Source of the DNA: Longimicrobium sp.
Lineage (GTDB): Bacteria; Gemmatimonadota; Gemmatimonadetes; Longimicrobiales; Longimicrobiaceae
DNA length: 43,844 bases
Direction: 5' to 3'
NCBI GenBank assembly: GCA_036389795.1
Contig: DASVWD010000230.1
Span: forward strand, 1-43,844
Shown here: piece by piece, positions 22,029 through 30,025 of the stretch
How positions within the stretch are numbered: the first letter of the stretch is position 1
Layout of the letters: each line of letters opens with the position of its first letter
Translations under genes and position numbers: made by a program
The notes under the pieces: generated by a model
Told to the model about the DNA's origin: nothing
Databases searched by the model: none
Seen by the model: only the letters and a program-made list of their open reading frames with translations

Positions 22029-22304
22029 TCAAAGCCTTCGCCTTCGCGTGGCGCCCATCAGCAGCCGCAGGATCAGCAGCAGCACCACGGCGCCGATGAA
22101 GGCCACCAGGATCTGCCCGGCGATGCCGCTGATCCCCGCCGAGATGCCGAGCGCGCCGAAGAGCCAGCCGCCGATGAAGGCGCCGACGATGCCGACGATG
22201 ATGTCGCCGATGAGGCCGTAGCCGATGCCGCCCACCACCATCGAGGCGAGGGCGCCGGCCACCAGCCCCACCAGCAGCCAGATCAGGATTTCCGTAAGTC
22301 CCAT
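22029..22304 (-). CDS. GlsB/YeaQ/YmgE-type small membrane protein
   Basis: 91 residues with GGAG ahead of ATG 22304. Three hydrophobic segments cover nearly the whole length. The family hallmark is visible: WLLVGLVAGALASMVVGG followed by GLIGDIIVGIVGAFIGGWLF. The C-terminus is a short basic tail (RRRRL). Transglycosylase-associated/GlsB-like proteins are linked to stress responses; the molecular role is unknown. Divergent from the 22390 membrane gene. Confidence 0.92.
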   Translation of the reverse strand: MGLTEILIWLLVGLVAGALASMVVGGIGYGLIGDIIVGIVGAFIGGWLFGALGISAGISGIAGQILVAFIGAVVLLLILRLLMGATRRRRL

Positions 22305-22389
22305 GGGACTCCGCCGGTAGAAGGTTGGAACGATCCCCGGCACGCGTATGGGCAACGCGCGTGCCCTCACCGCGAGAGGACGGCGAGCG

Positions 22390-22791
22390 ATGAGCATGGA
22401 CGAGCAGGTTCCCGGCGACGCGAACCCGGGCGCGGGCGGCACCGCGGGCGGGGTGGGGATGTTCGTCTTCGGCCTGGGGCTGGCCACGGCGGGGGCGTAC
22501 ATGCTCACCAGCCGGGTGATGGTGCATACCGGCGGCTGGCGGCTGTGGGGCTACAACGCCTTCGGCCTCTCGCTGGTGCCGCTCCTGATGGGGATCGGGC
22601 TGCTGGCCTTCAACGGCCGCTCCATCGCCGGGCGGCTGCTCACCTTCATGGGCCTGGTGATCATCTTCGCCGGGATCATCCTGAACCTCGACATCTACTT
22701 CCAGACCACCAGCCTCTTCGAGACGCTGATGATGCTGGGGATGCTCGCCGTCGGCGTCGGCCTCATCGCCCGCGCCATCCGGCCGATGTAG
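22390..22791 (+). CDS. Four-helix membrane protein of unknown function
   Basis: 133 residues, ATG 22390 with upstream GAGAGGA; a second in-frame ATG lies at 22396. After a flexible Gly/Pro-rich N-terminus, four hydrophobic segments appear at about 21-41, 55-72, 82-100 and 108-128, separated by short loops. There are no charged catalytic motifs. It may be a small integral membrane protein of the DUF type found across this lineage. It lies 13 bases upstream of the 22805 gene and is likely co-transcribed with it. Confidence 0.75.
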   Translation: MSMDEQVPGDANPGAGGTAGGVGMFVFGLGLATAGAYMLTSRVMVHTGGWRLWGYNAFGLSLVPLLMGIGLLAFNGRSIAGRLLTFMGLVIIFAGIILNLDIYFQTTSLFETLMMLGMLAVGVGLIARAIRPM

Positions 22792-22804
22792 AACGGGTGA
22801 CCCA

Positions 22805-23164
22805 ATGACCCCGACCACGCTCGAACCCGACCACGTCGTCTACCTCCTGGAGCGCGACGTCTCCCACACCCTCGGAGATGGCTTCCACGAGGACGTGCTC
22901 TCAATTGCCGAGAACACGCGCTCGATCGCGCTGAGCGACGAGGCGGTGGAGGCGGACGGCCTCGAGAAGGCCCAGCGATACTTCGGCCAGATGGTCGTCG
23001 ACGACTTCCAGCAGTACGTCCAGGACACGTTCGTCGATACGACGTGGCCCGCCTGCCCGCGGCACCCGAACCATCCGCTGGACTACGATCACGAGACCGG
23101 CGCCTGGTGCTGCCCTCGCGACGGAGCGGCGATCTTCCCGCTGGGGGAGCTGCGGCGTTCGTAA
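22805..23164 (+). CDS. Small protein of unknown function with Cys/His-rich C-terminus
   Basis: 119 residues, ATG 22805. The first ~75 residues are acidic and helical (LERDVSHTLGDGFHEDVLSI, EADGLEKAQRYFGQMVVDDF). Residues about 79-105 contain WPACPRHPNHPLDYDH and WCCPRDG, a plausible zinc-binding knuckle (two Cys plus His, then CC). No family recognised. It closes a two-gene unit with the 22390 membrane protein and is followed by a strong terminator. Confidence 0.75.
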   Translation: MTPTTLEPDHVVYLLERDVSHTLGDGFHEDVLSIAENTRSIALSDEAVEADGLEKAQRYFGQMVVDDFQQYVQDTFVDTTWPACPRHPNHPLDYDHETGAWCCPRDGAAIFPLGELRRS

Positions 23165-23195
23165 AGTCCGGGTATGATGATCATCCCAGGAGGAC

Positions 23196-23235
23196 GCCGG
23201 GCGCGCCACAGCGGCGCGCCCGGCGCTCTCCTTTT
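23196..23235 (+). terminator. Strong intrinsic terminator
   Basis: Perfect 12-bp stem GCCGGGCGCGCC (23196-23207) / GGCGCGCCCGGC (23213-23224), 5-nt loop, then CTCTCCTTTT. Ends the 22390-23164 unit. Confidence 0.88.
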
Positions 23236-23240
23236 CCCCC

Positions 23241-23268
23241 TTGCATCGCTCCGCCCGCCGGGTATGAT
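23241..23268 (+). promoter_or_regulatory. Candidate promoter of the phosphatase-kinase pair
   Basis: TTGCAT (23241-23246), 16-bp spacer, TATGAT (23263-23268), 138 bases before the phosphatase start. A repeat-D copy lies in the leader. Confidence 0.5.
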
Positions 23269-23285
23269 CCTCGCCACCCGGGCGC

Positions 23286-23328
23286 TGTCATCCCGAGGGG
23301 AGCGGTAGCGACCCGAGGGATCTACTCC
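23286..23328 (+). repeat. Dispersed repeat family D, copy 1
   Basis: TGTCATCCCGAGGGGAGC followed by GGTAGCGACCCGAGGGATC and TACTC. A near-identical copy lies at 37788-37829. It resembles the widespread bacterial interspersed motif of the TGTCAT...GAGGGATCT type. Confidence 0.75.
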
Positions 23329-23406
23329 GCCTCCGCTGGTGGGTCGCTCTTCGCGTAGGAGCCCGACGAGCGCCGGCCCAGCATCGCATGAGCCGCAACG
23401 ACCGAC

Positions 23407-23901
23407 ATGGCTGCGACGGAACCGACGCGCGTGCTCTTCGTCTGCCTGGGCAACATCTGCCGCTCGCCGCTGGCGGAGGCGGTCTTCCGGCACGAGGTGG
23501 AGAAGCGCGGGCTGGCGGAGTCGTTCGAGATCGACTCGGCGGGGACGTCGGGGTGGCACATCGGCGAGCCGCCCGACCGCCGGAGCACCGAGACCGCGCG
23601 CCGCCGCGGCGTGGAGCTGACGGGGAAGAGCCGCAAGGTCGCCCCCGACGACCTGCGCCGCTTCGACTACGTGGTGGCGATGGACACCGACAACCTGGAA
23701 GTCGTCCGCTCGCTCCAGGCCGCCACGCGCGGCACGGCGAAGGTGCACCTGCTGCGCGAGTTCGAGCCCGCCGCCGACGCGCTGGACGTGCCCGACCCCT
23801 ACTACGGCGGCCCGCGCGGATTCGAGGACGTGCACGACATCGTCGAGCGCGCCTGCGCCGGGCTGCTGGACCACATCCTGGCCGAGCGCGGGGGCCGCTG
23901 A
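23407..23901 (+). CDS. Low-molecular-weight protein-tyrosine-phosphatase family protein
   Basis: 164 residues. The P-loop CLGNICRS (13-20) near the N-terminus carries the nucleophilic Cys13 and phosphate-binding Arg19. The general-acid Asp lies in DVPDPYYGG (about 126-134). These are complete, so the enzyme should be active. Its stop shares one base with the start of a fructosamine-kinase gene (TGATG). Some bacterial and plant members of this family are known to act on ribulosamine- or erythrulosamine-phosphates rather than phosphotyrosine, and this gene pairing suggests that role here. Confidence 0.93.
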   Translation: MAATEPTRVLFVCLGNICRSPLAEAVFRHEVEKRGLAESFEIDSAGTSGWHIGEPPDRRSTETARRRGVELTGKSRKVAPDDLRRFDYVVAMDTDNLEVVRSLQAATRGTAKVHLLREFEPAADALDVPDPYYGGPRGFEDVHDIVERACAGLLDHILAERGGR

Positions 23902-24782
23902 TGCTCCCGGACGCCGTCCGCCGGGAGGTCGAGGCGCGCCTCGGCGCCGTCCGCTCGGCCGAGCCCGTGGGCGGCGGGTGCATCAACGAGACGCTCCGGA
24001 TCGACACGGAGCGCGGCCCCGCCTTCCTCAAGCACCACGGCAGCGCCCCCGCGCGCTTCTTCACCGCCGAGGCGGAGGGCCTCGCCGCGCTCGCCGCCGC
24101 CGCGGGAGACGAGGTGCGCGTCCCCGCCGTCCTCGCCGTCTCGGACGACAGGGCCCCCGGGCCGGCGTGGATCGCGCTCGAATGGCTGGAGCCCGCCCCC
24201 CGCGCCGCGGACTTCGCCGAGCGCCTGGGCCGCGGCCTGGCGGCGATCCACCGCGCGCGGACGGGCCGGTGGGGGTGGGACGCGCCCAACTTCATCGGCT
24301 CGCTCCCGCAGGAGAACCCCGCCGCACCCACCTGGGCCGACTTCTGGCGCGACCACCGCCTGACGCCGCAGCTGGACCTGGCGCGCTTCAAGGGCCGCGT
24401 CCCCGCCACCCCGCCCGAGTGGGAGCGCCTCTTCGACCGCCTCCCCGAGCTGCTGGCCCCGGCGGAGGAAGACGGCCCCTCGCTGCTGCACGGCGACCTG
24501 TGGGGCGGGAACGTGCTCTCCGCCGGCGGCGCCCCCGCGCTCATCGACCCCGCCGTCTACCGTGGCCACCGCGAGGCCGACCTGGCGATGAGCGAGCTGT
24601 TCGGCGGCTTCGACGCCCGCTTCTACGCCGCGTACGAAGAGGCCTGGCCGCTCCTCCCCGGCTACCGCGACGTCCGCCGCGGCATCTACCAGCTCTACTA
24701 CCTGCTGGTGCACGTCAACCTCTTCGGCGGCGGCTACGTCTCCCAGACCGCCGAGACCCTGCGCCGCGTGCTGGCGGCGTAG
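23901..24782 (+). CDS. Fructosamine/ketosamine 3-kinase family protein
   Basis: 293 residues. It has the aminoglycoside-phosphotransferase-like fold: GGGCINETLRIDT (28-40), the ATP-lysine in FLKHH, the catalytic loop LLHGDLWGGNVLS and the metal-binding IDPAVYRGHREADLAM. The motif PNFIGSLPQENP is diagnostic for fructosamine kinases. The family phosphorylates ketoamine adducts on proteins so they fall off, repairing glycation. Bacterial members often prefer ribulosamines and erythrulosamines. One-base overlap with the phosphatase gene indicates one transcript and coupled function. Confidence 0.93.
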   Translation: MLPDAVRREVEARLGAVRSAEPVGGGCINETLRIDTERGPAFLKHHGSAPARFFTAEAEGLAALAAAAGDEVRVPAVLAVSDDRAPGPAWIALEWLEPAPRAADFAERLGRGLAAIHRARTGRWGWDAPNFIGSLPQENPAAPTWADFWRDHRLTPQLDLARFKGRVPATPPEWERLFDRLPELLAPAEEDGPSLLHGDLWGGNVLSAGGAPALIDPAVYRGHREADLAMSELFGGFDARFYAAYEEAWPLLPGYRDVRRGIYQLYYLLVHVNLFGGGYVSQTAETLRRVLAA

Positions 24783-25141
24783 AAGACCCCTCTGCGCTCC
24801 CACCGGCATCGGCACGGCCGCGGGTGGGCGCGCCCCCTCCCCGGTCCTCCCCCGCTTCGCGGGAGAGGGAGAACAACGCTCATGGCCCGGATCCGTGCGA
24901 GTGGCCGCCGCACGCGCGGATCCCGGCGTGGGAGTCCGCGCAGGCGGACTTCGTGTGGTTGTTGCCGCGAATTCCATTCGCCCGATCCACCCGCGCCGGG
25001 CGCTCTTCCTTCCGCCCCCCGCCGCACGCTCCTATCATTCCCACAGCACGCCGGTGGCCGGGTGTTTGCGCCCGGCCCCGGCCGAACGCGGTTTTACGCA
25101 CTCACGCACTCACGCACTTACGCACTTTTCTCCCGGAACGC
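24783..25141. other. Repeat-filled intergenic region
   Basis: 359 bases without a convincing gene. It holds repeat family E (24834-24873; CCGGTCCTCCCCCGCTTCGC then GGGAGAGGGAGAA), found inverted at 28499-28540. It also holds the antisense 8-nt repeat ACGCACTCACGCACTTACGC at about 25096-25130, which ends just before the cardiolipin-synthase-like start. Between them, nothing recognised. Confidence 0.65.
24834..24873 (+). repeat. Dispersed repeat family E, copy 1
   Basis: Imperfect inverted repeat built on CTCCCCCGC-TTC-GCGGGAGAGGGAG. The copy at 28499-28540 is in opposite orientation. Confidence 0.75.
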
Positions 25142-26713
25142 GTGAGCGACCCGATCCGCGAAGCGAGCCTCCCCGCGCCCCTGCCGGCTCTCCCCGACGA
25201 GCCGCGCGCGCTCCGGGCCCCGGGGCACCCCGCGGCCATGCGCACGCTGGTGCGCTACGCCGAGCGGGCCATGGTGCGCGCCTCCGACGCCCTCCAGGTG
25301 CGCGGCAACACCGCGCGCCTGCTGGTGGACGGCAGCCGCGCCTTCCCCGCGTGGCTCGAGGCCATCGGCCGCGCCGAGCGCTGGGTGCACCTGGAGAACT
25401 ACATCCTCCGCCCCGACAAGACGGGGCGCCTCTTCCGCGACGCGCTCTGCGAGAAGGCGCGCGAAGGCGTCCCCGTCCGGCTCCTCTACGACTGGTTCGG
25501 CTGCTGGGCCACCCCGCGGCGCTTCTTCCGGCCGCTGAAGGAAGCCGGCGTCGACGTGCGCGCCTTCGCCCCGCCGCAGCTGCAGAACCCGCTCTCGTTC
25601 CTGCGCCGCGACCACCGCAAGGTGCTGGCGATCGACGGCGAGTACGCCTCGGTGACCGGGATGTGCATCGGCGACGAGTGGGCGGGCGACCCCGAGCTCG
25701 GCATCCTCCCCTGGCGCGACACCGGCGTCGACTTCCGCGGCCCCGTCGTCGCCGTGCTGGACCGCGCCTTCGCCCGCACCTGGGAGGCCGCCGGCGCCCC
25801 GCTCCCCCCCGACGAGATCCCCGACCCCGCGCAGGTCGAGCGCGTGGGCGACGTGGGCGTGCGCGTGGTGGAGGGCGAGCCGGGGAAGAGCCGCATCTAC
25901 CGCCTCTCGCAGTTCGTGGCCGTGGGCGTCGAGCGGCGCTTCTGGATCACCGACCCCTACTTCGTCCTCCCCCCCGCCATGGCCGAGGCGCTCGCCGCCG
26001 CCGCCCGCGACGGCGTCGACGTGCGCGTGCTGGTCCCCGCCTACAACAACTGGCCGATCGTGGGCGGCATGTCGCGCGCCGGGTACCGCCCGCTCCTGGA
26101 GGCCGGGGTGCGCATCTTCGAGTGGGAGGGGCCCATGATCCACGCCAAGACCGCCGTGGCCGACGGCCTCTGGGCGCGGGTGGGCTCCACCAACATGAAC
26201 CTGGCCTCGCTGATGGGGAACTGGGAGATGGACGTGGCGGTGACCGACCGCGACTTCGCCGCCGCCATGGAAGACCTCTTCCTGGACGACCTGGCCAGCG
26301 CCGTGGAGATCAGCCTGGTGCGCACCCGCGTGGCCGGCGGGCTCGGCTTCCGCGAGCGGCGCGCCGTGGAGCGGCTGGTGCTGGAGCACCCCGACGACCG
26401 CGCCAAACCCGGCCGCGCCGAGGCCCGCGAGGCGCGGCGCCGCTCCTACCGCGGCAGCGAGGTGGGGCGCACCGTGGGCCGCCTGGCCCGCGCCGGCTCC
26501 GTGCTGGTGCGCGCCCTGGTCGGCGAGCGGATGATCGGGCGCGAGGACACCGGCTGGATCGCCGCCCTGGCCGTCCTCCTCTTCGGCTTCGCCGCGCTCG
26601 GCATCTTCCTCCCGCGGCTGCTCGCCTGGCCCGCCGCCTTCTTCCTCTTCTGGCTGGCCGTGGCCGCCCTGGTACGCCTCTGGACCCAGCGCCGCCCCCC
26701 CGGCGCCCCGTAG
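25142..26713 (+). CDS. Cardiolipin synthase-like phospholipase D family protein
   Basis: 523 residues from GTG 25142; ATG 25238 would remove 32 residues and is possible, as neither has a clear ribosome site. Two HKD motifs are intact: HRKVLAID followed by GEYASVTGMCIGDEW (about 159-181), and IHAKTAVADGLWARVGSTNMN in the second domain (about 335-355). The C-terminal ~60 residues contain two transmembrane helices (IAALAVLLFGFAALGIFLP; AWPAAFFLFWLAVAALVRLW). Cardiolipin synthases usually have N-terminal helices, so the C-terminal anchor is unusual. Expected to make cardiolipin or a related phosphodiester lipid at the inner membrane. Confidence 0.85.
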   Translation: MSDPIREASLPAPLPALPDEPRALRAPGHPAAMRTLVRYAERAMVRASDALQVRGNTARLLVDGSRAFPAWLEAIGRAERWVHLENYILRPDKTGRLFRDALCEKAREGVPVRLLYDWFGCWATPRRFFRPLKEAGVDVRAFAPPQLQNPLSFLRRDHRKVLAIDGEYASVTGMCIGDEWAGDPELGILPWRDTGVDFRGPVVAVLDRAFARTWEAAGAPLPPDEIPDPAQVERVGDVGVRVVEGEPGKSRIYRLSQFVAVGVERRFWITDPYFVLPPAMAEALAAAARDGVDVRVLVPAYNNWPIVGGMSRAGYRPLLEAGVRIFEWEGPMIHAKTAVADGLWARVGSTNMNLASLMGNWEMDVAVTDRDFAAAMEDLFLDDLASAVEISLVRTRVAGGLGFRERRAVERLVLEHPDDRAKPGRAEAREARRRSYRGSEVGRTVGRLARAGSVLVRALVGERMIGREDTGWIAALAVLLFGFAALGIFLPRLLAWPAAFFLFWLAVAALVRLWTQRRPPGAP

Positions 26714-26752
26714 CGGAAATCGTTAGGAATCCCTGAAAATCACCCCCGGTGG

Positions 26753-26781
26753 TTGTGTAACCCTTTGTTCCCCATTATCTT
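26753..26781 (+). promoter_or_regulatory. Promoter of the LysM transglycosylase gene
   Basis: TTGTGT (26753-26758), 17-bp spacer, TATCTT (26776-26781) in a locally AT-rich stretch; about 135 bases before the ATG. Confidence 0.6.
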
Positions 26782-26916
26782 GGGAAGCACAAAGGGCAAA
26801 TGAGCAGCGTTCATCCGCGGTCGTTGCCCTCCCCGTGTCTCCAGATCCCAGGCAGTTCCCGAGCTTCTGCCGAACCGCAGGTCGCGGTGCCCCGTGGTGC
26901 CCATCCCGGAGGTAGC

Positions 26917-28131
26917 ATGCAGTTCAGGACGGCATTGCCGGTCGCCCTTCTCGTGGGGAGCGTGCTCGGCGCGGCGCTGACCGCCACGGGCGGCTCCAGC
27001 CCGGTCCGCGCCGGCGAGCGCTCCGGCCTCATCTCCACCGCCCTGGTGCGCGAGGCCGCCGCCGCGACGACGTCGGCGCGGTGGGACATCCCCATGACGC
27101 GCAACGCCTCGGTCGAGCACTTCGTGGACGTGCTCACCGGGTCGCAGGCCGACGAGATGGCCCGCTACCTCAAGCGCTCCGGCCGCTACGAGGCCATGAT
27201 CCGCGCCAAGCTGCGCGCGCGGGGGATGCCCGAGGACCTGGTCTACCTCAGCATGATCGAGTCGGGGTTCAACCCCAACGCCCGGTCGCGCGTGAGCGCC
27301 GTGGGCCTCTGGCAGTTCATGGCCGGCACCGCGCGCGACTACGGCCTGCGGGTGGACGGCTACGTCGACGAGCGGCGCGACCCCGAGAAGTCCACCGACG
27401 CGGCGCTGCGCCACCTGCGCGACCTGTACGGCGAGATGGGCTCGTGGTACCTGGCGGCGGCCGCGTACAACGGCGGCTCGGGCCGGGTGGGGCGGGCCAT
27501 GAAGGCCGGCCTGGGGCGCCAGCAGGGGCGCGACGCCGACTTCTGGCGCATCCGCCACCGCCTGCCGAAGGAGACGCGCGACTACGTGCCGCTGATGCTG
27601 GCCGCCGCGCTCATCGGCAAGGAGCCGCAGAAGTATGGGCTGGGGAAGGTGGAGCGCTGGCTCCCGCTGGAGTACGAGACCGTGCGCGTCCCCGGCGGCA
27701 CCGACCTGGACGTGGTGGCCCGCGCCATCGGCGTCGAGGAGAAGGACCTGGCGCGGCTCAACCCGCACCTGGTGAAGAAGATGACCCCGCCGGGGAGCAA
27801 GCCGTACCCGGTGCGCATCCCCGCCGGCCGCGGCGAGCGCTACGCCGGCGCCGTCGAGGGCATCCGCAGGGAGGCCGAGGCCCGCGCCGCCGAGCGCGCC
27901 CGCGCCGAGCGGGTGGCCGAGGCCAAGCGCGCCGAGGAGCGCCGCGCCGAGGTCCGCCGCTCCGCCGCCCGCCGCACCAGCTCGGCCCGGACGCACACCG
28001 TCCGCCGCGGCGAGTCGCTGTGGACGATCGCCCGGCGCAACGACACCACGGTGAAGGCCATCCAGCGCGCCAACGGCCTGGGCGCCCGCAGCCGCATCCG
28101 CCCCGGCCAGAAGCTCCGCATCCCCCGCTGA
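26917..28131 (+). CDS. Lytic transglycosylase with SLT and LysM domains (MltD-like)
   Basis: 404 residues; ATG 26917 is fixed by a perfect GGAGGT at 26908-26913. Residues 1-33 are a signal peptide. The SLT domain (about 95-235) shows LVYLSMIESGFNPNA with catalytic Glu115, VGLWQFMAGTARDYGL and YLAAAAYNGGSGRV. A short region LDVVARAIGVEEKDLARLNP (about 270-289) looks like a degenerate first LysM. An Ala/Glu/Arg-rich charged helix (about 310-355) leads to a clear C-terminal LysM (THTVRRGESLWTIARRND to LRIPR). It cleaves peptidoglycan glycan strands in the periplasm. Followed by a strong terminator. Confidence 0.94.
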   Translation: MQFRTALPVALLVGSVLGAALTATGGSSPVRAGERSGLISTALVREAAAATTSARWDIPMTRNASVEHFVDVLTGSQADEMARYLKRSGRYEAMIRAKLRARGMPEDLVYLSMIESGFNPNARSRVSAVGLWQFMAGTARDYGLRVDGYVDERRDPEKSTDAALRHLRDLYGEMGSWYLAAAAYNGGSGRVGRAMKAGLGRQQGRDADFWRIRHRLPKETRDYVPLMLAAALIGKEPQKYGLGKVERWLPLEYETVRVPGGTDLDVVARAIGVEEKDLARLNPHLVKKMTPPGSKPYPVRIPAGRGERYAGAVEGIRREAEARAAERARAERVAEAKRAEERRAEVRRSAARRTSSARTHTVRRGESLWTIARRNDTTVKAIQRANGLGARSRIRPGQKLRIPR

Positions 28132-28158
28132 GCGCCGTCGCGAAAGACGATCGGAAAG

Positions 28159-28190
28159 GCCGCTGCCGGAAGTCCGGCGGCGGCTTTTTT
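28159..28190 (+). terminator. Intrinsic terminator of the LysM transglycosylase gene
   Basis: Stem GCCGCTGCCGG (28159-28169) / CCGGCGGCGGC (28174-28184), 4-nt loop, followed by TTTTTT (28185-28190). Confidence 0.92.
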
Positions 28191-28202
28191 GTGGCTCCGA
28201 AG

Positions 28203-28391
28203 GACGCACTTCGCACTTCGCACCTCGCACTTCGCACTGCAGTTCTGGGCGTGTCCCTCCGCTGCGCTCCGGGCCGGGCTGCGCGCGCGGTAGGGCACGA
28301 TACGACTGTGCCCAACCGCGCCGGGCCACCGCCGCGACGATACCCCGTGTCGCGGCGGCGTCCCGGCCCTCCGGGCGCGCATCCCTCACGC
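28203..28391. repeat. Antisense 8-nt repeats plus dispersed repeat family B, copy 2 (inverted)
   Basis: At 28203-28240 CGCACTTCGCACTTCGCACC units recur every 8 bases. From 28245 to 28391 lies a copy of family B in reverse orientation relative to 11037-11180: it begins GGGCGTGTCCCTCCGC and ends GCGCATCCCTCACGC. Confidence 0.85.
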
Positions 28392-28416
28392 AGCATCGGT
28401 AGCGAACGACGGCACT

Positions 28417-28662
28417 CGTAGGGGCGAGACATGTCTCGACCGCCCCTGCCGCCGCGCCGATCCGTCCTGTCCGCGCCGAACCCATTTCCCGCGCTGAGTT
28501 CTCCCTCTCCCGCGCAGCGGGGGAGGGCCGGGGAGGGGGCATCCCCCTCGCCGCCGCGCCGATCTCGCCCAACCACCACGAATCCTTCCGCTTTCCTGTC
28601 GCCCCTCCCCCTCGCACGCTAGGTTTCCGCCTCCCGATCCCGCCCCCCGCACCCGGTCCGCC
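28417..28662. other. Repeat-rich gap before the metalloenzyme gene
   Basis: The 531-base gap from 28132 holds no gene. Besides the terminator and family B it has a partial family-A end, CGTAGGGGCGAGACATGTC (from 28417), folding on its own as a hairpin closed by CGACCGCCCC. A family-E copy in reverse orientation follows at 28499-28540. A TAGGTT box (28620-28625) is the only hint of a promoter. Confidence 0.6.
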
Positions 28663-29598
28663 GTGCCGCCCGACCGCCCGCAGCGCGCGCTCCTGGTCTT
28701 CCTCGACGGCGTCGGCGTCGGCGAGGGCGACCCGGAGCGCAACCCGTTCGCCCGCGCGCACCTGCCGAACCTGCGCCGGCTCCTGGGCGGCCGCCTCCCC
28801 GTCGCCGACGACCTGGACGCGGAGGGCCGCATCGCCACCGACACCGCCGTCCTCGCCGTGGCGGACGCCACGCTGGGAGTGCCCGGCGTGCCGCAGAGCG
28901 GGACGGGGCAGACCGCGCTCCTCACCGGGCGCAACGCCGCGGAAGCCTACGGCCGCCACTTCGGCCCCTGGGTCCCCACCGCGTTGCGCGACCTGCTGGC
29001 CGCCGAGAACCTGCTGAGCCGGGCCGTGGCCGCCGGCGCGCGGGCCGCCTTCGCCAACGCCTACCCGCTCGCGGGCGTCGCCGCCGACCCGCGCATCTTC
29101 CGCCGCCCCGCCGCGCCCCCGCTCGCCGCCCGCGCCGCCGGCGTGCTCACCCGCGACCTCCCCGAGCTCGCCGAAGGACGCGCCGTGGCCTCGTCGATCA
29201 CCAACGAGCACTGGCGCGCCCGTGTCGGCGACGCGCTCCCCGACGTCGCCCCCGCCGAGGCCGGCCGCCGCCTCGCCCGCATCGCCGCCGACGCCGAGGT
29301 GACGCTCTTCGCCCACTACGACACCGACTACGTAGGCCACCGCGGCGGCATGCCCGGCGCCGTGGCCGCCCTGGAGAAGGTCGACGCCTTCCTCGGCGGC
29401 CTGGTCGAGGCGCTCCCCGAGGACGCGCTCCTGGTCGTCTCCAGCGACCATGGCAACCTGGAAGACGTCACCGGCGAGCACACGCGCAACCCCGTCCCCG
29501 TGCTCGCCCTCGGCCCGGGACGCGACGCCGTGGTCGAGCGCGCGTCGCGGATCGACCACGTCGCCCTTGGAATCTTGACACTTCTGGACTTTTCGTGA
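28663..29598 (+). CDS. Metalloenzyme of the phosphoglycerate mutase/alkaline phosphatase superfamily
   Basis: 311 residues from GTG 28663. FLDGVGVGEG near the N-terminus carries the first metal-binding Asp. SGTGQTALLTGRNA contains the nucleophilic Ser/Thr region. Distal metal ligands lie in HYDTDYVGHRGG and SSDHGNLEDVTGEHT. This is the PF01676 (metalloenzyme) pattern, shorter than true iPGM because the inserted transferase domain is replaced by a small one. Substrate unknown; phosphoester hydrolysis or transfer is expected in the cytoplasm. The last codons (ILTLLDFS) lie in the AATCTTGACACTTCTGG promoter segment that starts the downstream duplication, so the native C-terminus may have been altered. 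Confidence 0.87.
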   Translation: MPPDRPQRALLVFLDGVGVGEGDPERNPFARAHLPNLRRLLGGRLPVADDLDAEGRIATDTAVLAVADATLGVPGVPQSGTGQTALLTGRNAAEAYGRHFGPWVPTALRDLLAAENLLSRAVAAGARAAFANAYPLAGVAADPRIFRRPAAPPLAARAAGVLTRDLPELAEGRAVASSITNEHWRARVGDALPDVAPAEAGRRLARIAADAEVTLFAHYDTDYVGHRGGMPGAVAALEKVDAFLGGLVEALPEDALLVVSSDHGNLEDVTGEHTRNPVPVLALGPGRDAVVERASRIDHVALGILTLLDFS

Positions 29599-29603
29599 AT
29601 CTT
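29575..29603 (+). promoter_or_regulatory. Promoter of module 1
   Basis: TTGACA (29575-29580), 17-bp spacer, AATCTT (29598-29603), overlapping the end of the metalloenzyme gene; 48 bases before the small gene. Conserved in unit 2. Confidence 0.6.
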
Positions 29604-29650
29604 ACGTCTCATCCAAGGCGGTTCCTCCTTTCACGGTCGCTGACGATGAG

Positions 29651-30025
29651 ATGCCTCGAGACGGGAGTGGTGAGGAAGAACCGGCCTGCGCCTCGGCGCT
29701 GGGCCCGGTCTGGAGGCGGACCTACGAGCCGAATCCGAAGCACGGGCCGGAGGAACGGGGGCGCATCGCCCGGCAGCCGCGAGACGGGCAGGAGGCGCTT
29801 GACTTCTCCGTGGCTGTGAAGGCTTCTTTTCCGGTGCGGGTTGGCCTGGATCAGGAAAAGGGAACGTTCGTCGTGTTGCGTTGGCACGGTGCCGGCGAGT
29901 TTCGAGGCCGTCCGAACTCCGAAAAGTTCCATGGGTATGCGGTGCCTTGGAAGACTCTGTCGCAGGAGTTGCGGAACGCGCTGATCAGGGCGGGTATTGC
30001 TGACCGTCGCGGGAGGATACTGTGA
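29651..30025 (+). CDS. Unknown small protein, module 1 (paralogue of 30845-31225)
   Basis: 124 residues. It shares with its copy in unit 2 the blocks MPRD/EGxGEEEPA, LGPVWRR-YEPNP, GQEALD-SV-VK, the near-terminal FHGY-VPW, and the end ADRRGRIL. The N-terminal 25 residues are acidic and low complexity; the C-terminal ~100 look like a compact alpha/beta domain. The conservation pattern (protein-level similarity with many base changes) supports real coding. The stop overlaps the next start as GTGA. Its size, single-domain form and coupling to a HEAT-repeat gene resemble toxin/immunity or toxin/antitoxin pairs, but I do not recognise a toxin family, so the function is left open. Confidence 0.75.
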   Translation: MPRDGSGEEEPACASALGPVWRRTYEPNPKHGPEERGRIARQPRDGQEALDFSVAVKASFPVRVGLDQEKGTFVVLRWHGAGEFRGRPNSEKFHGYAVPWKTLSQELRNALIRAGIADRRGRIL

